Positions 13,869-21,725 of a stretch of DNA of 30,119 bases are shown piece by piece (the stretch's first letter is position 1; the number at the start of each line of letters is the position of its first letter). Position numbers and translations under genes: made by a program. The notes under the pieces are model-generated. The model was given only the letters and a program-made list of their open reading frames with translations, had not been told where the DNA came from and ran no database searches. The DNA is from Scytonema sp. UIC 10036 (lineage in GTDB: Bacteria > Cyanobacteriota > Cyanobacteriia > Cyanobacteriales > Nostocaceae). The stretch lies in assembly GCF_009725235.1 (NCBI RefSeq), contig NZ_WJFC01000166.1, positions 1-30,119 on the forward strand. Direction: 5' to 3'.

Positions 13869-14939
13869 CTACAACTCATACTCCTGTTCTAGAAAAGCGA
13901 GCATTCTCTCTTGCTTAGGTGTAAGACTGGATGGGTCGGGTACTCTTGCCAATGTCTCCAATACAGCTACATGAGTAGATTCATATTCTTTGTAAATTTT
14001 ATCGCTCAGCTTTCGGATACGCTCTATATTTTGAGCAGCCGTCACTTCACACTTAACATACAATGGTTCTAAATTTTCTGGTCTGACGGTCGGAAAATCC
14101 ATGTTCCAAGTTTTAATGTAACAACTGTGTAAGTTTACCTCACTAATTATGGTCCAGCATTTAGAAAACTTTTTTAACTCCGGATTTCCTTTAGCAATAA
14201 TTTGACAGACTTCCCCAACACGTCTGGGATTGGGTACGCGCTGCTTGTTTTTTATCTGTTCGGTGATATCCGTTAAATTCTGCTTATTGTTCAGTATTCT
14301 TTGTGCTGCTTCTTTCCCTTCATCTTGTACAACTTTAGCCAAAGAGAGAATTTCTTTTTTCGTTAATCCAGCAGTACGAGTCAAGATAGAATGCTTGAGG
14401 TCATCTCCCAAAACCTGGGCTAAGGTGTCCAATGATGCAGTGAATTGAGCATCGTTTCTGATAGTGCGGTCAGTCACTTTGTACTGTTCTGCTAGCGTCT
14501 TCGCCACATCCACCGATAGGAAATTTTTTCCGTTCGGTGAGTTTTGCTTGAGATTATCAGAGCGATCGCCCTTCAAATGCAGATAGCGCTTACCTCTTAA
14601 GTAGCTTGCCGTCTCTGGTGTGATGTTACGCCGTCCTAGTTGGTGATTGGCAATCCAACAAATAGCTGCTTCCCAACTGGGTAAATCAATCTCCACTATT
14701 TTGTAAGGTATCTGAAGGCGCGTACAAATTTCGTAGCGGTTGTGACCATCCAACAAAATACCCGTACCTTTTTGGATTATCAATGGATCGAGGCAGCCGA
14801 ACTCCTTCAAATTTGCTTCTAGTTGTGCTTTTTCTTCAGCTGACAATGGGGGAATCAGGTTTTTGAATTCCGGTTCAATTTTGAGCGTGCGGTATGGTTG
14901 AGACGGCTCGGAGACTTTTGATAGGTTTGTTGCAAGCAT
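13869..14939 (-). CDS. ParB-like nuclease-domain protein
   Basis: A 356-residue protein with a ParB/Srx-like N-terminal domain at about residues 30-110 (LEANLKEFGCLDPLIIQKG, then LLDGHNRYEICTRL), followed by a helical region with a helix-turn-helix look (VDVAKTLAEQYKVTDRTIRND, residues about 143-163). Its C-terminal part has the PNPRRVGEVCQIIAKGNPEL motif, which is also present in the broken paralogue at 20035-20430. Such proteins occur in cyanobacterial plasmids and integrated elements and probably regulate partition or transcription. It starts at ATG 14939 and lies 76 bases after the primase gene on the same strand, so the two are probably co-transcribed. ParA is absent, so it may not be a true partition protein. 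Confidence 0.78.
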   Translation of the reverse strand: MLATNLSKVSEPSQPYRTLKIEPEFKNLIPPLSAEEKAQLEANLKEFGCLDPLIIQKGTGILLDGHNRYEICTRLQIPYKIVEIDLPSWEAAICWIANHQLGRRNITPETASYLRGKRYLHLKGDRSDNLKQNSPNGKNFLSVDVAKTLAEQYKVTDRTIRNDAQFTASLDTLAQVLGDDLKHSILTRTAGLTKKEILSLAKVVQDEGKEAAQRILNNKQNLTDITEQIKNKQRVPNPRRVGEVCQIIAKGNPELKKFSKCWTIISEVNLHSCYIKTWNMDFPTVRPENLEPLYVKCEVTAAQNIERIRKLSDKIYKEYESTHVAVLETLARVPDPSSLTPKQERMLAFLEQEYEL

Positions 14940-15015
14940 TATATTTCTCTTAGTATTAGAAGGACTGAGCGATAAGTAGTTGTTTCTTATCTGGAGATTT
15001 GCTCTCTAAGTACTT

Positions 15016-17385
15016 TCAACCTCTGTATCTAGTCGAACAAGCCACTCTTTGAGTCGCTTGTACACCCTCCTCACTCATCCATTCGGATATCGTGTCTTGT
15101 GACGATAGCGGTGACGGTTCGCAATCTTTACGAATAGAGGGTTCTGGCTTAAGTGACAATTCAGTTGTTTCTGGTTGTTCGGGTATGCGTATTTCTTCAA
15201 CAGTTTGGTCATCCAATAAGTTTAATGAAGGCTCTGTATTTTCCCCAGAATAAAGAGTTCTCCCGTCACCATTGGTAAAAGCCTTACTGGATATGCATTC
15301 TAGCTCGTCACCGCCTTGTTCTTCAACCGTCACCGCATCCGTCACCCGTTGTAGCAGGGAGTAATCATGAGTTGGAATGTCATAATCTTTAGGCGATCGC
15401 AATCTTAACCCCCTGATGAATTTTCCGGTCTTGGTGATTCGTTTTTCGACTTCCCATCCCAGTACAGAGCAACAAAGTTCCAGCAAGTCTGGTGAAAAAT
15501 TCTTGACGGCTTTTACCTGAACTCCAGAACGGCGGCAGTGTTGGGCATAGCTACCGTATAAAGTGATGGGGTCACCGTTGTCCATCTCATCTTTATTACT
15601 GCCCACTGCTGTTTCCGCCATGGGATCGTAAATGACCCAGTCGTTTAACCAAGCAGCAATAGAGTCAGTACGGATACGGTTTTCCCAAAATTCGAGCGTA
15701 CATTCTGGAATTTCCACCAGTCCCAAAAGAACCTCAGTCACGCGATCGTCTGGGATACTTAAGACGTGGTTGGTGAATGCTGGCAGTTCGGACTCAAACC
15801 GATCTTCTATTTTGTGACACCGTTTGAAGATTGAAACTTGATTATTGCAAGGCACGGTGAGAATACGGCGTTTAACGCGAGAAGCACAGTCTCCAGTAAA
15901 AATGGGTAAATTGCTCAGCACCAAAACCATCCCATCATAGCGATAGTGAAAAGCCTTCTTGTTCTTTTCCTCTGCACGAATTAAATCTTCCCCAGTCAGA
16001 CTCAAAAACTTGCCTAGTTTTCCAGATTGTCTTTCTTCATCGGGAAATAACACCCCTAGCTTGCGATAGGCATTAGCACCTTCAAATCTATTGCTGCACC
16101 AGTCATCGAGGGTAGTGGTATGAACGTTTTCTTTACCAATTAAACTCGTTAAAAGCCTTGCAAATGTACCCTTTCCAGTACCACCCACACCAATTAGGTG
16201 CAAGAACGTTTGTAGGTCGTGGCGTCCCTTCAAAACGGCATTGCAGTAGCACAACAACAAATCTTTGATTGCGGGGTTATTGCCGGAAAGATGGTCTAGA
16301 AAAGAATTAATGCTAGACCAATCAGTTGCTTTAGGGTTATAGTCTCTGGGCAAAGACCAAGTGAAGTGGTAACTGGGGGAATGGGGGAGCAATTTTCCTG
16401 TTGCTACCTCAAGAACACCATTACGGTGAGGTAGCAGCTGGTCAGGGGAAGGTTCAACCCATTTGCGCTCAATGAGTTGGTTTCGCAATGACTTGACTAT
16501 GTTGGTAATGTAACTGTGAGAGTTATAACCTTGGATGCCCCTAGCAGTTAAGATGTGGTAAACGATAGACTCGATAAATTCGTCAGTTTCAAGAGACCAC
16601 ACACCAGGGTAGTCAGGTTCATACCTCACCCACCGCGAAATTTCATTGTTGTAAGCAATCTTGCCTTTGTAGTCTTTAGCAATCCGTTGCGCTATCACGT
16701 CTGCAGGTGGGATTTTTTGAGGTTTGGTTGGGATATTAACGTTTGTGTCTTCGTCAACTTCTTCCCCTTTTCGCTTCTTCAGCTCCTGGCGAAATTCTTC
16801 TTCAATGCTGGTCATAAGCCTGTTCCAATCAAAAGATGATTCTCCACAACGCTTTCTCAAGGTGGCAAGTTCTACCGATTTCTGGGGTTCTGGGAGGAAA
16901 GCGATCGCACTTCTTGCAATCTCTACAGCAACTCTGGTTGTCAGCTGCTCTGTTTCCCTGGTTACCTCCCACTCACAAAAAGAAACAGAGTAATCGAGAA
17001 TCAGGAGCGTGATTTCTGCAAGAGACACTCCTAAATTTTCTTGAAGCAAGTAGTTTAAGTGACTCGCGCTTTCTTCAAGTAGGTAATTTATACTGGTTTT
17101 CACTCTATAAACCTTGCAGTTTATCCCAGCTGCTTTGAGCTGCCAACCGCAAGCTTTGACAAGTTCTTCCGGGGTATGTTTTTCAACAACAAGATAGTGG
17201 TCGCCAGGGACAATTTTCTCGCTATCCCCAAATTGAACGAGGTCGAACAGTGGTGAGAGGGGACGCGCCGCTAAGGGAGCGGTTACCCAAAGTATTGGTT
17301 TTTGGAAAGCTTGTGGCTGACGCGACTCCTCGTAGACCCAGGCGTCATCAACAGAAATTGCACGCAGCGCGTTTTCAACAGGCAA
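15016..17385 (-). CDS. P4/D5-family primase-helicase
   Basis: A 789-residue protein of the phage/plasmid primase P4/D5 helicase group, which loads at an element's origin and unwinds DNA. The superfamily 3 helicase core is clear: Walker A GVGGTGKGT at 399-407, an acidic Walker B-like VLFPDEE shortly after, and the sensor region MVLVLSNLPIF. The segment from about 220 to 390 matches the D5 N-terminal helical part. The first 190 residues are not recognised, and no primase active-site motif is evident. The start is a TTG at 17385, immediately after an in-frame stop at 17395-17397 and only 12 bases from the end of iscB; the original 5' end may therefore have been lost to the iscB insertion. Downstream is the ParB-like gene. 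Together they mark a replicon or satellite-type element. Confidence 0.85.
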   Translation of the reverse strand: MPVENALRAISVDDAWVYEESRQPQAFQKPILWVTAPLAARPLSPLFDLVQFGDSEKIVPGDHYLVVEKHTPEELVKACGWQLKAAGINCKVYRVKTSINYLLEESASHLNYLLQENLGVSLAEITLLILDYSVSFCEWEVTRETEQLTTRVAVEIARSAIAFLPEPQKSVELATLRKRCGESSFDWNRLMTSIEEEFRQELKKRKGEEVDEDTNVNIPTKPQKIPPADVIAQRIAKDYKGKIAYNNEISRWVRYEPDYPGVWSLETDEFIESIVYHILTARGIQGYNSHSYITNIVKSLRNQLIERKWVEPSPDQLLPHRNGVLEVATGKLLPHSPSYHFTWSLPRDYNPKATDWSSINSFLDHLSGNNPAIKDLLLCYCNAVLKGRHDLQTFLHLIGVGGTGKGTFARLLTSLIGKENVHTTTLDDWCSNRFEGANAYRKLGVLFPDEERQSGKLGKFLSLTGEDLIRAEEKNKKAFHYRYDGMVLVLSNLPIFTGDCASRVKRRILTVPCNNQVSIFKRCHKIEDRFESELPAFTNHVLSIPDDRVTEVLLGLVEIPECTLEFWENRIRTDSIAAWLNDWVIYDPMAETAVGSNKDEMDNGDPITLYGSYAQHCRRSGVQVKAVKNFSPDLLELCCSVLGWEVEKRITKTGKFIRGLRLRSPKDYDIPTHDYSLLQRVTDAVTVEEQGGDELECISSKAFTNGDGRTLYSGENTEPSLNLLDDQTVEEIRIPEQPETTELSLKPEPSIRKDCEPSPLSSQDTISEWMSEEGVQATQRVACSTRYRG

Positions 17386-17397
17386 ATTGTCTAGTTA

Positions 17398-18774
17398 TCA
17401 AATCGCGCTAAAACGAAGTAAATCTTGGTCAATCGTAGTAAAACTGTATTCGTAACCATCAGAACGATGAATAAGTTTGACGTATTGTCGATCTACAGCA
17501 ATCCGATGACCGTTAATTAGCACTTCTACCCCTTTAGGAGTTGGAGTTTTAACTCTGGCACGATAAATTCCCGCTCGAACGTGTTTGCGATCTTTTAGCA
17601 AATTACAAATCACATAATCACCAGCTGTGGCATGAGTATATTTCTGATTTCTACTGACTAACTTGACTTCTTTTTTCCCAGTGATGTGATTTTTCTTGAT
17701 ACTAGCGATTGCCGGAAAACCTTTAGCATTGACTCTCTGCACTTGTCTTGTGCCGTGTCCTTTACAAGTAACTCGCAATGGTTGACATATTCGCAATTTA
17801 ACTATTTCTGATGTTCCTACACAAGCGCTATCAATCCAATGAAGTTTAGGTAATTGGCTTTGAATCCTAATCATCTTGGTAGATGCGCCATCACCACTGA
17901 TTACAGGCAATCCAAATTGCTGTGCCATTTCAAATATTGCTTTGCGAGTTGAATTTACAGCAGATGCATCTGATAATGATTGTTTTTGATGGGATTTAAT
18001 TTTTTTGAGGATTTCTGGTTTATCCTGAAGAAATTGTTCTACTGGCTGATTTCCCTTTTTCTGGTTACATTTCTCGCAAGATAAAGTGAGATTAGAAAAG
18101 CGATCGCTACCACCTTGCGAACGGGAGTGAATGTGTTCTATTTGCAGTGGTACATCCGTCTTACCACAATATACGCATTCTCTACCCCAATGTTCTAGGA
18201 GTGCTTCACGTAAGGTGTAGCCAAATAGCGTCCCTTGCTGATATTCAATTCCTTCGATATCAGGTGTTTCCAATTTTTGCAGATCGAATTTCACCGATTC
18301 AATTGCGATGGATTTAATTGGTGCTATTTTCAGCAATCGTTTTATCCAAGTCTGGGTAGTTAACAATCTATGCCGTAAGCTTGGTGCTAACCATCCAAGT
18401 GGCTTTTTCCGGTCAAATCTCTTTTTGCGATAGCGAAGTCTTCTGGTTCTTCTAGAACCTCGAACACCTGCTCTTTTAATCATCTCCATGTTTATGGCTA
18501 ATCCCCGATGCTCTAATTCCATTGCCCAGACAACTTCATTTTTCTTTAAATCTACGAGTGTAATGCCAGTCAATTTACTACCAGGGTCAAGCCTAAGTTC
18601 TAAATATGGCTCGACATTTTCATCCACCATACTCTCTAGGATTAGAGTAAATGGAAATAGCCTTAGCTTCCTAGCTTTCCCCTGTGCTTGAAGAATCCTA
18701 GCTCTCACTGGTGTTGTCGGTTTTAGTATTTTTCCATTCTTGCTTAATACAAATATCGAATTAGTCATCATCAT
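17398..18774 (-). CDS. iscB: IscB RNA-guided HNH/RuvC nuclease
   Basis: A 458-residue IscB, the transposon-encoded ancestor of Cas9 that cuts DNA under guidance of an omega RNA. The domain order is complete: the N-terminal PLMP-type domain (SKNGKILKPTTPVRARILQA, residues 11-30), RuvC-I with D63 (LRLDPGSKLTG), an arginine-rich bridge helix (104-122), RuvC-II with E159 (SIAIESVKFD), an HNH domain at 199-241 (CVYC, IEHIHSRSQGG, CEKC), and RuvC-III H312/D315 (LHWIDSACVG). All expected catalytic residues are present, so it looks active. It starts at ATG 18774 (two more ATGs follow directly), with GGGAGA about 12 bases upstream. The upstream 360 bases form the HEARO/omega RNA. No TnpA transposase is in the window, so movement would need help in trans. 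Confidence 0.93.
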   Translation of the reverse strand: MMMTNSIFVLSKNGKILKPTTPVRARILQAQGKARKLRLFPFTLILESMVDENVEPYLELRLDPGSKLTGITLVDLKKNEVVWAMELEHRGLAINMEMIKRAGVRGSRRTRRLRYRKKRFDRKKPLGWLAPSLRHRLLTTQTWIKRLLKIAPIKSIAIESVKFDLQKLETPDIEGIEYQQGTLFGYTLREALLEHWGRECVYCGKTDVPLQIEHIHSRSQGGSDRFSNLTLSCEKCNQKKGNQPVEQFLQDKPEILKKIKSHQKQSLSDASAVNSTRKAIFEMAQQFGLPVISGDGASTKMIRIQSQLPKLHWIDSACVGTSEIVKLRICQPLRVTCKGHGTRQVQRVNAKGFPAIASIKKNHITGKKEVKLVSRNQKYTHATAGDYVICNLLKDRKHVRAGIYRARVKTPTPKGVEVLINGHRIAVDRQYVKLIHRSDGYEYSFTTIDQDLLRFSAI

Positions 18775-18775
18775 T

Positions 18776-19135
18776 TGATGAATCTCCCTATTGGGGTATT
18801 GTTTGCCTTGACACTGCTTAAAGGTTTGTCATTGGATTACGGTTTTGCGCTGTCGTGAGCAGCCATGTTCCTTCTCCGACGCTTGAGACTGGCTAATCTC
18901 ATTAAGTCATGACCTTTAAGCGGACTTAAACCCTTACGGATAATGTAGAATAAACTGTTCTACATTGAGTCTTGGTGAAGCCAAAAACCGAATGACTTCG
19001 ATTTCTAACGAATTACTCCGTTTCACGCACTTCTCTGCTACACTATTAGGCATATTCAACATTTGTGTGTGCCTCCCTTTTAGGCATACTCCCGGTGGGG
19101 CTATAGCTGTTAGCGCAGCTACCCGCGACCGGGGT
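18776..19135 (-). ncRNA. HEARO / omega RNA of IscB
   Basis: The region directly upstream of iscB, read on the - strand, is rich in strong stems. GCTTAAAGGT (18816-18825) pairs perfectly over 10 bp with ACCTTTAAGC (18912-18921) and encloses a TGAGA/TCTCA hairpin (18884-18901). AATGTAGAA/TTCTACATT forms a 9-bp hairpin (18942-18966). CCCGGT/ACCGGG (19091-19133) encloses AGCTG/CAGCT. This position and architecture match HEARO RNAs, now known as IscB omega RNAs, whose guide is at the 5' end. The exact ends are estimates; the guide should lie just beyond the last stem, at about 19134-19160. Confidence 0.85.
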
Positions 19136-19258
19136 TTTATTTGGTTGTGTCCGATCCTACCACGAACGTAAAAGAAATCTGCAAGCAATTTAGAAAATCT
19201 AGTACAAATTTCCTAAGATTTTTATATGCTCGGAGAATACTTGCAGTTTCAGAAAATC

Positions 19259-19497
19259 TTAATCTTCGTACTCTTCCACTGATAGTTGTTCTTCGCGCTC
19301 GATAACGAATTGATAGATTTGCATACACATCATTGGCAGTGTAATTCCCTTTGCCAAAAATACTTTCCGCTACAGTTTTACAAGATTCTAAAGTATCGTG
19401 AACGTAAATGAAGCTGTCTCTCAAGTGACCTGGAAGCATATCGCTACGGGCCTGGAGCATTCGTTCAAATGGGTTAGATTGTGTCGTACTACCTCAT
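19259..19497 (-). pseudogene. Frameshifted small gene upstream of iscB
   Basis: A small gene of about 78 codons can be rebuilt across two single-base insertions. It starts at ATG 19497-19495 after AAAGGA (plausible ribosome binding site). It reads MSSTTQSNPFERMLQARSD if one extra G is dropped, continues MLPGHLRDSFIYVHDT then LESCKTVAES, and, with one T fewer in a five-T run, continues ILAKGITLPMMCMQIYQFV and IEREEQLSVEEYED to a TAA at 19259-19261. The uncorrected frame turns arginine-rich, typical of out-of-frame reading. The family is not recognised. It is in line with the element genes on the - strand. Confidence 0.6.
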
Positions 19498-19593
19498 GGG
19501 AAAATTTCCTTTAATACAGTATCTGTTGCTGTGTTTGTCTAGATGTCGGGGAATGCTGGATTTGCCAAGATTTAAATTAACAGTGAGTCTCCA

Positions 19594-19989
19594 TCACTCT
19601 CCAGCAAACTCTCTTAATTCAGCAACCCGTGAAATATTTAACTGCATCGGACAGTACGAGTACATTGGTGAACCAACATAAGCTCCAGCTAGCTTGCAAT
19701 GGCTATCTCGGTAGTTCAACCAAAACTTTTGAGAAAGTTCAAACTTTTTTGCGTCTTCCGCCTGCCGAGATGCAATTTGTTGATAAATTTTACCGTAGAG
19801 GCGATTCATTTCCAGATCCGTTGCCTTAAACGTTTGACGCGAACACTGCTCCACTGAACTGTTATTCGTAACACCCACTGCCTTCAAGCAATTGCCATAC
19901 ATCTGCTGATAGTCAACTTTATTGACAGGAGCAGCCTGCGCTACACCTGAGAAAAGTAAAACAGCAACAACCATCCGCTTCTTACTCAT
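19594..19989 (-). CDS. Secreted LprI-like (DUF1311) protein
   Basis: A 131-residue exported protein of the DUF1311/LprI group, whose best-studied member inhibits lysozyme. A Sec signal peptide is plain at residues 1-20 (MSKKRMVVAVLLFSGVAQAA). The mature part has the family pattern: CLKAVGVTNNSSVEQCSRQTF, then DLEMNRLYGKIYQQI and FWLNYRDSHC, with paired cysteines for disulphides. The start at 19989 is chosen because a perfect AAGGAGG lies upstream; the frame is open 9 codons further. Its role here is unknown; periplasmic inhibitor of cell-wall hydrolases is the family-based guess. It sits as a single gene between broken genes of the element. Confidence 0.82.
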   Translation of the reverse strand: MSKKRMVVAVLLFSGVAQAAPVNKVDYQQMYGNCLKAVGVTNNSSVEQCSRQTFKATDLEMNRLYGKIYQQIASRQAEDAKKFELSQKFWLNYRDSHCKLAGAYVGSPMYSYCPMQLNISRVAELREFAGE

Positions 19990-20034
19990 AAAATCCTCCT
20001 TAACTTTTTCAAACACTAAATTTTTTGGGTATCG

Positions 20035-20430
20035 TTAATATCCATTTATATAGCAGTAGCTTCGCCAGAATGATTGGACGTACTTGCCAACGCTTGTAGA
20101 ATTAAGCTTCGGCTCGTAATATCGAAAACTGATAATTGCTGAGTGTTTGTGGGGTTTCCCCTCCGCTCCCTGCCCCCTGCCCCCTGCCTCTTCCTTGACA
20201 ACGAACTGACAAACTTCTCCTATGCGATAGGAATTCGGTACTTTGGTACGTTCCATGATACGCTGGACAACATCTTTGACGATGCGACCTGAAGGCACTT
20301 TATTGCCCGCCTCCTCCACTGCTTGCTGCCAGACTTCCCTTTGCTGGTCGGGTTATAGCTTGGTTAGGGGTCGGATTTGACGTTCGGTGGTTGGTAAAAT
20401 TTGACCACCAAAGCCTTGTTTTTGTGGCAT
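20035..20430 (-). pseudogene. Broken paralogue of the ParB-like protein
   Basis: From ATG 20430 the frame reads MPQKQGFGGQILPTTERQ, then IRPLTKL, then a TAA (20355-20353), then continues in the same frame as PDQQREVWQQAVEEAGNKVP and VVQRIMERTKVP plus NSYRIGEVCQFVVKE. The last part aligns with PNPRRVGEVCQIIAKGNPEL of the ParB-like gene at 13869-14939. After it comes GGRGQGAEGK, coded by a G-rich tandem repeat (about 20155-20195), and an unrelated tail. The gene is thus interrupted by a nonsense codon and by a repeat insertion. It diverges from the small + strand gene at 20495. Confidence 0.75.
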
Positions 20431-20438
20431 GAATCAAA

Positions 20439-20473
20439 TCTACCTATAGACGATTGAATCGTCTATAGGTAGA
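20439..20473. promoter_or_regulatory. 35-bp near-perfect palindrome, candidate operator
   Basis: Two 17-base arms (CTACCTATAGACGATT plus one flanking T, and its exact complement) are separated by a single G. It lies between two divergent genes, 9 bases from the ParB-paralogue start and 22 bases from the next + start, where an autoregulatory operator would be expected. No T-run follows, so it is not a terminator. Confidence 0.7.
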
Positions 20474-20494
20474 CTCAAAATAATAGGAGGATTT

Positions 20495-20734
20495 ATGCAA
20501 GAAAAAACAAACAAAAGGGGAACCAACCCCAATAGCATCAAAGCGCTTAAGGAGTCAGCAGCATCTAGAAAATGCAAGAAGTACGTAAAAGTGGGTTTGC
20601 TGCCGCATACAATTTCTTTACTGGATTCCACTGGTAATAGGTCTGGAGCCATTGACGAAGCAATTGCTTTGATTGAAAAATATGGTTTGATGAATGAACT
20701 CCTCAAGCAAATAAATAACTTGGAATCAGATTGA
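20495..20734 (+). CDS. Small ribbon-helix-helix-like protein
   Basis: A 79-residue basic protein. After a charged N-terminus (about 30 residues) comes YVKVGLLPHTISLLDSTGNR then SGAIDEAIALIEKYG, which fits the strand-helix-helix plan of ribbon-helix-helix DNA-binding proteins (the strand at about 31-36, helices at 38-46 and 50-62). A strong ribosome binding site (AGGAGG) stands before the ATG at 20495. Just upstream is a 35-bp palindrome, which a dimeric protein of this type could bind. Likely a transcription regulator or the DNA-binding part of a plasmid copy/partition system. The RHH call rests on pattern reading only. Confidence 0.72.
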   Translation: MQEKTNKRGTNPNSIKALKESAASRKCKKYVKVGLLPHTISLLDSTGNRSGAIDEAIALIEKYGLMNELLKQINNLESD

Positions 20735-20912
20735 GTTATGTTTGAAGATTGCCATCATACCCGGTTGATGACTCAATTTCGCTGTCCCGCTTGCTGTTAT
20801 GTAATGCCTATCGCTATGCAAATGAGTGCAAGCACGAAGTCTTACATTGAGTGCGATCGCCAAAGCATATCCTTTCCAAGTGTCTGTAATATGAGTAACT
20901 TGTATTAAAAAG

Positions 20913-21512
20913 ATGAACTTATCTGGACAGCAATGGAAACAATTACAAGAAGCTCTTCTTGATGCTTTTCCCAATAAGTCATCGTTAGAGCAGATGTTAT
21001 TGTTTGGGTTAGATAAAAATTTAGACGCCATTGCAGAAGGAGGGAGTTTAGAAAATATTGTTTTTAATTTAATCAAAACTTCAAAGGCTCAGGGATGGCT
21101 TGTTGACCTAATTGACGCTGCACGTAAAGAAAACCCTGGAAATTCAAAGTTAAGTGCGATCGCTCTTGAATTGTTGCCATCAGAAATACCCCCCGGTCAA
21201 TTCATAACTCCTTACCCTAGTGCTTCGGAACCCCAGTTTAGTAGTGATATTACTGAGGGGGACTTTTCGTTTCAAGAACAAATTACTTTAGCTCACATAC
21301 CTGCTTGGCTTTCCCAAGAAAGTTTCACATCTATACTGTGTGGAGAGCTTGGAAGTGTTGAGGTAAAGTTTTTTGTACCTGGTTGTGGGTTTACCAAAGA
21401 ATTGCTCAAAGTTAAAAATTGCGTCATTCAACCATCTGATTTCTGGAATGAAATTCGTCCCTCAAAAGAGAAAGTAGCTTATTTGCGGCAGATAATTTTA
21501 GAAGGCGTCTGA
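20913..21512 (+). CDS. EAD1-domain protein with unknown C-terminal domain
   Basis: A 199-residue protein whose first 90 residues look like the effector-associated domain EAD1: QWKQLQEALLDAFPNKSSLE (7-26), then LEQMLLFGLDKNLDAIAEG and NIVFNLIKTSKAQGWLVDLI. EADs are helical adaptor domains that join parts of bacterial conflict systems by homotypic contacts. A Pro/Ser-rich linker (about 92-115) leads to an unfamiliar domain (FQEQITLAHIPAWLSQESF to the end) with a few beta strands and three cysteines. It is followed, 213 bases on and in the same direction, by the CHAT-NACHT gene, so it probably acts as an effector or adaptor of that system. ATG at 20913 has only a weak ribosome binding site. Confidence 0.72.
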   Translation: MNLSGQQWKQLQEALLDAFPNKSSLEQMLLFGLDKNLDAIAEGGSLENIVFNLIKTSKAQGWLVDLIDAARKENPGNSKLSAIALELLPSEIPPGQFITPYPSASEPQFSSDITEGDFSFQEQITLAHIPAWLSQESFTSILCGELGSVEVKFFVPGCGFTKELLKVKNCVIQPSDFWNEIRPSKEKVAYLRQIILEGV

Positions 21513-21725
21513 CGCGATTTGATGGAATAGCGATCGCGCATCATTTAGGAGAACTAAAAGTGCGATGCCCTCAGGTATAGAGCTAGCTATCTACGCGTAT
21601 TAGGTATTGTATGCACTTCACCTATTAACTTTTGCAAACAACTTAGGCTGACAATTCTACAATAAAATGACACCTAGCACTGCAAGTGGTTGTGCTCCAG
21701 CAACATAACAACAGTGAGTCAAACA

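Noticed and set aside
13869..14939. True chromosome/plasmid partition ParB with ParA
   Set aside because: No ParA and no parS-like repeats are seen in the window, so only a ParB-like domain is claimed.
17398..18774. IS605-type TnpB or Cas9
   Set aside because: The HNH between RuvC-II and RuvC-III excludes TnpB, and 458 residues without REC lobes and no CRISPR array exclude Cas9.
20726..21076. 116-codon - strand frame
   Set aside because: It is antisense to the EAD1 domain, which is recognisable on the + strand.
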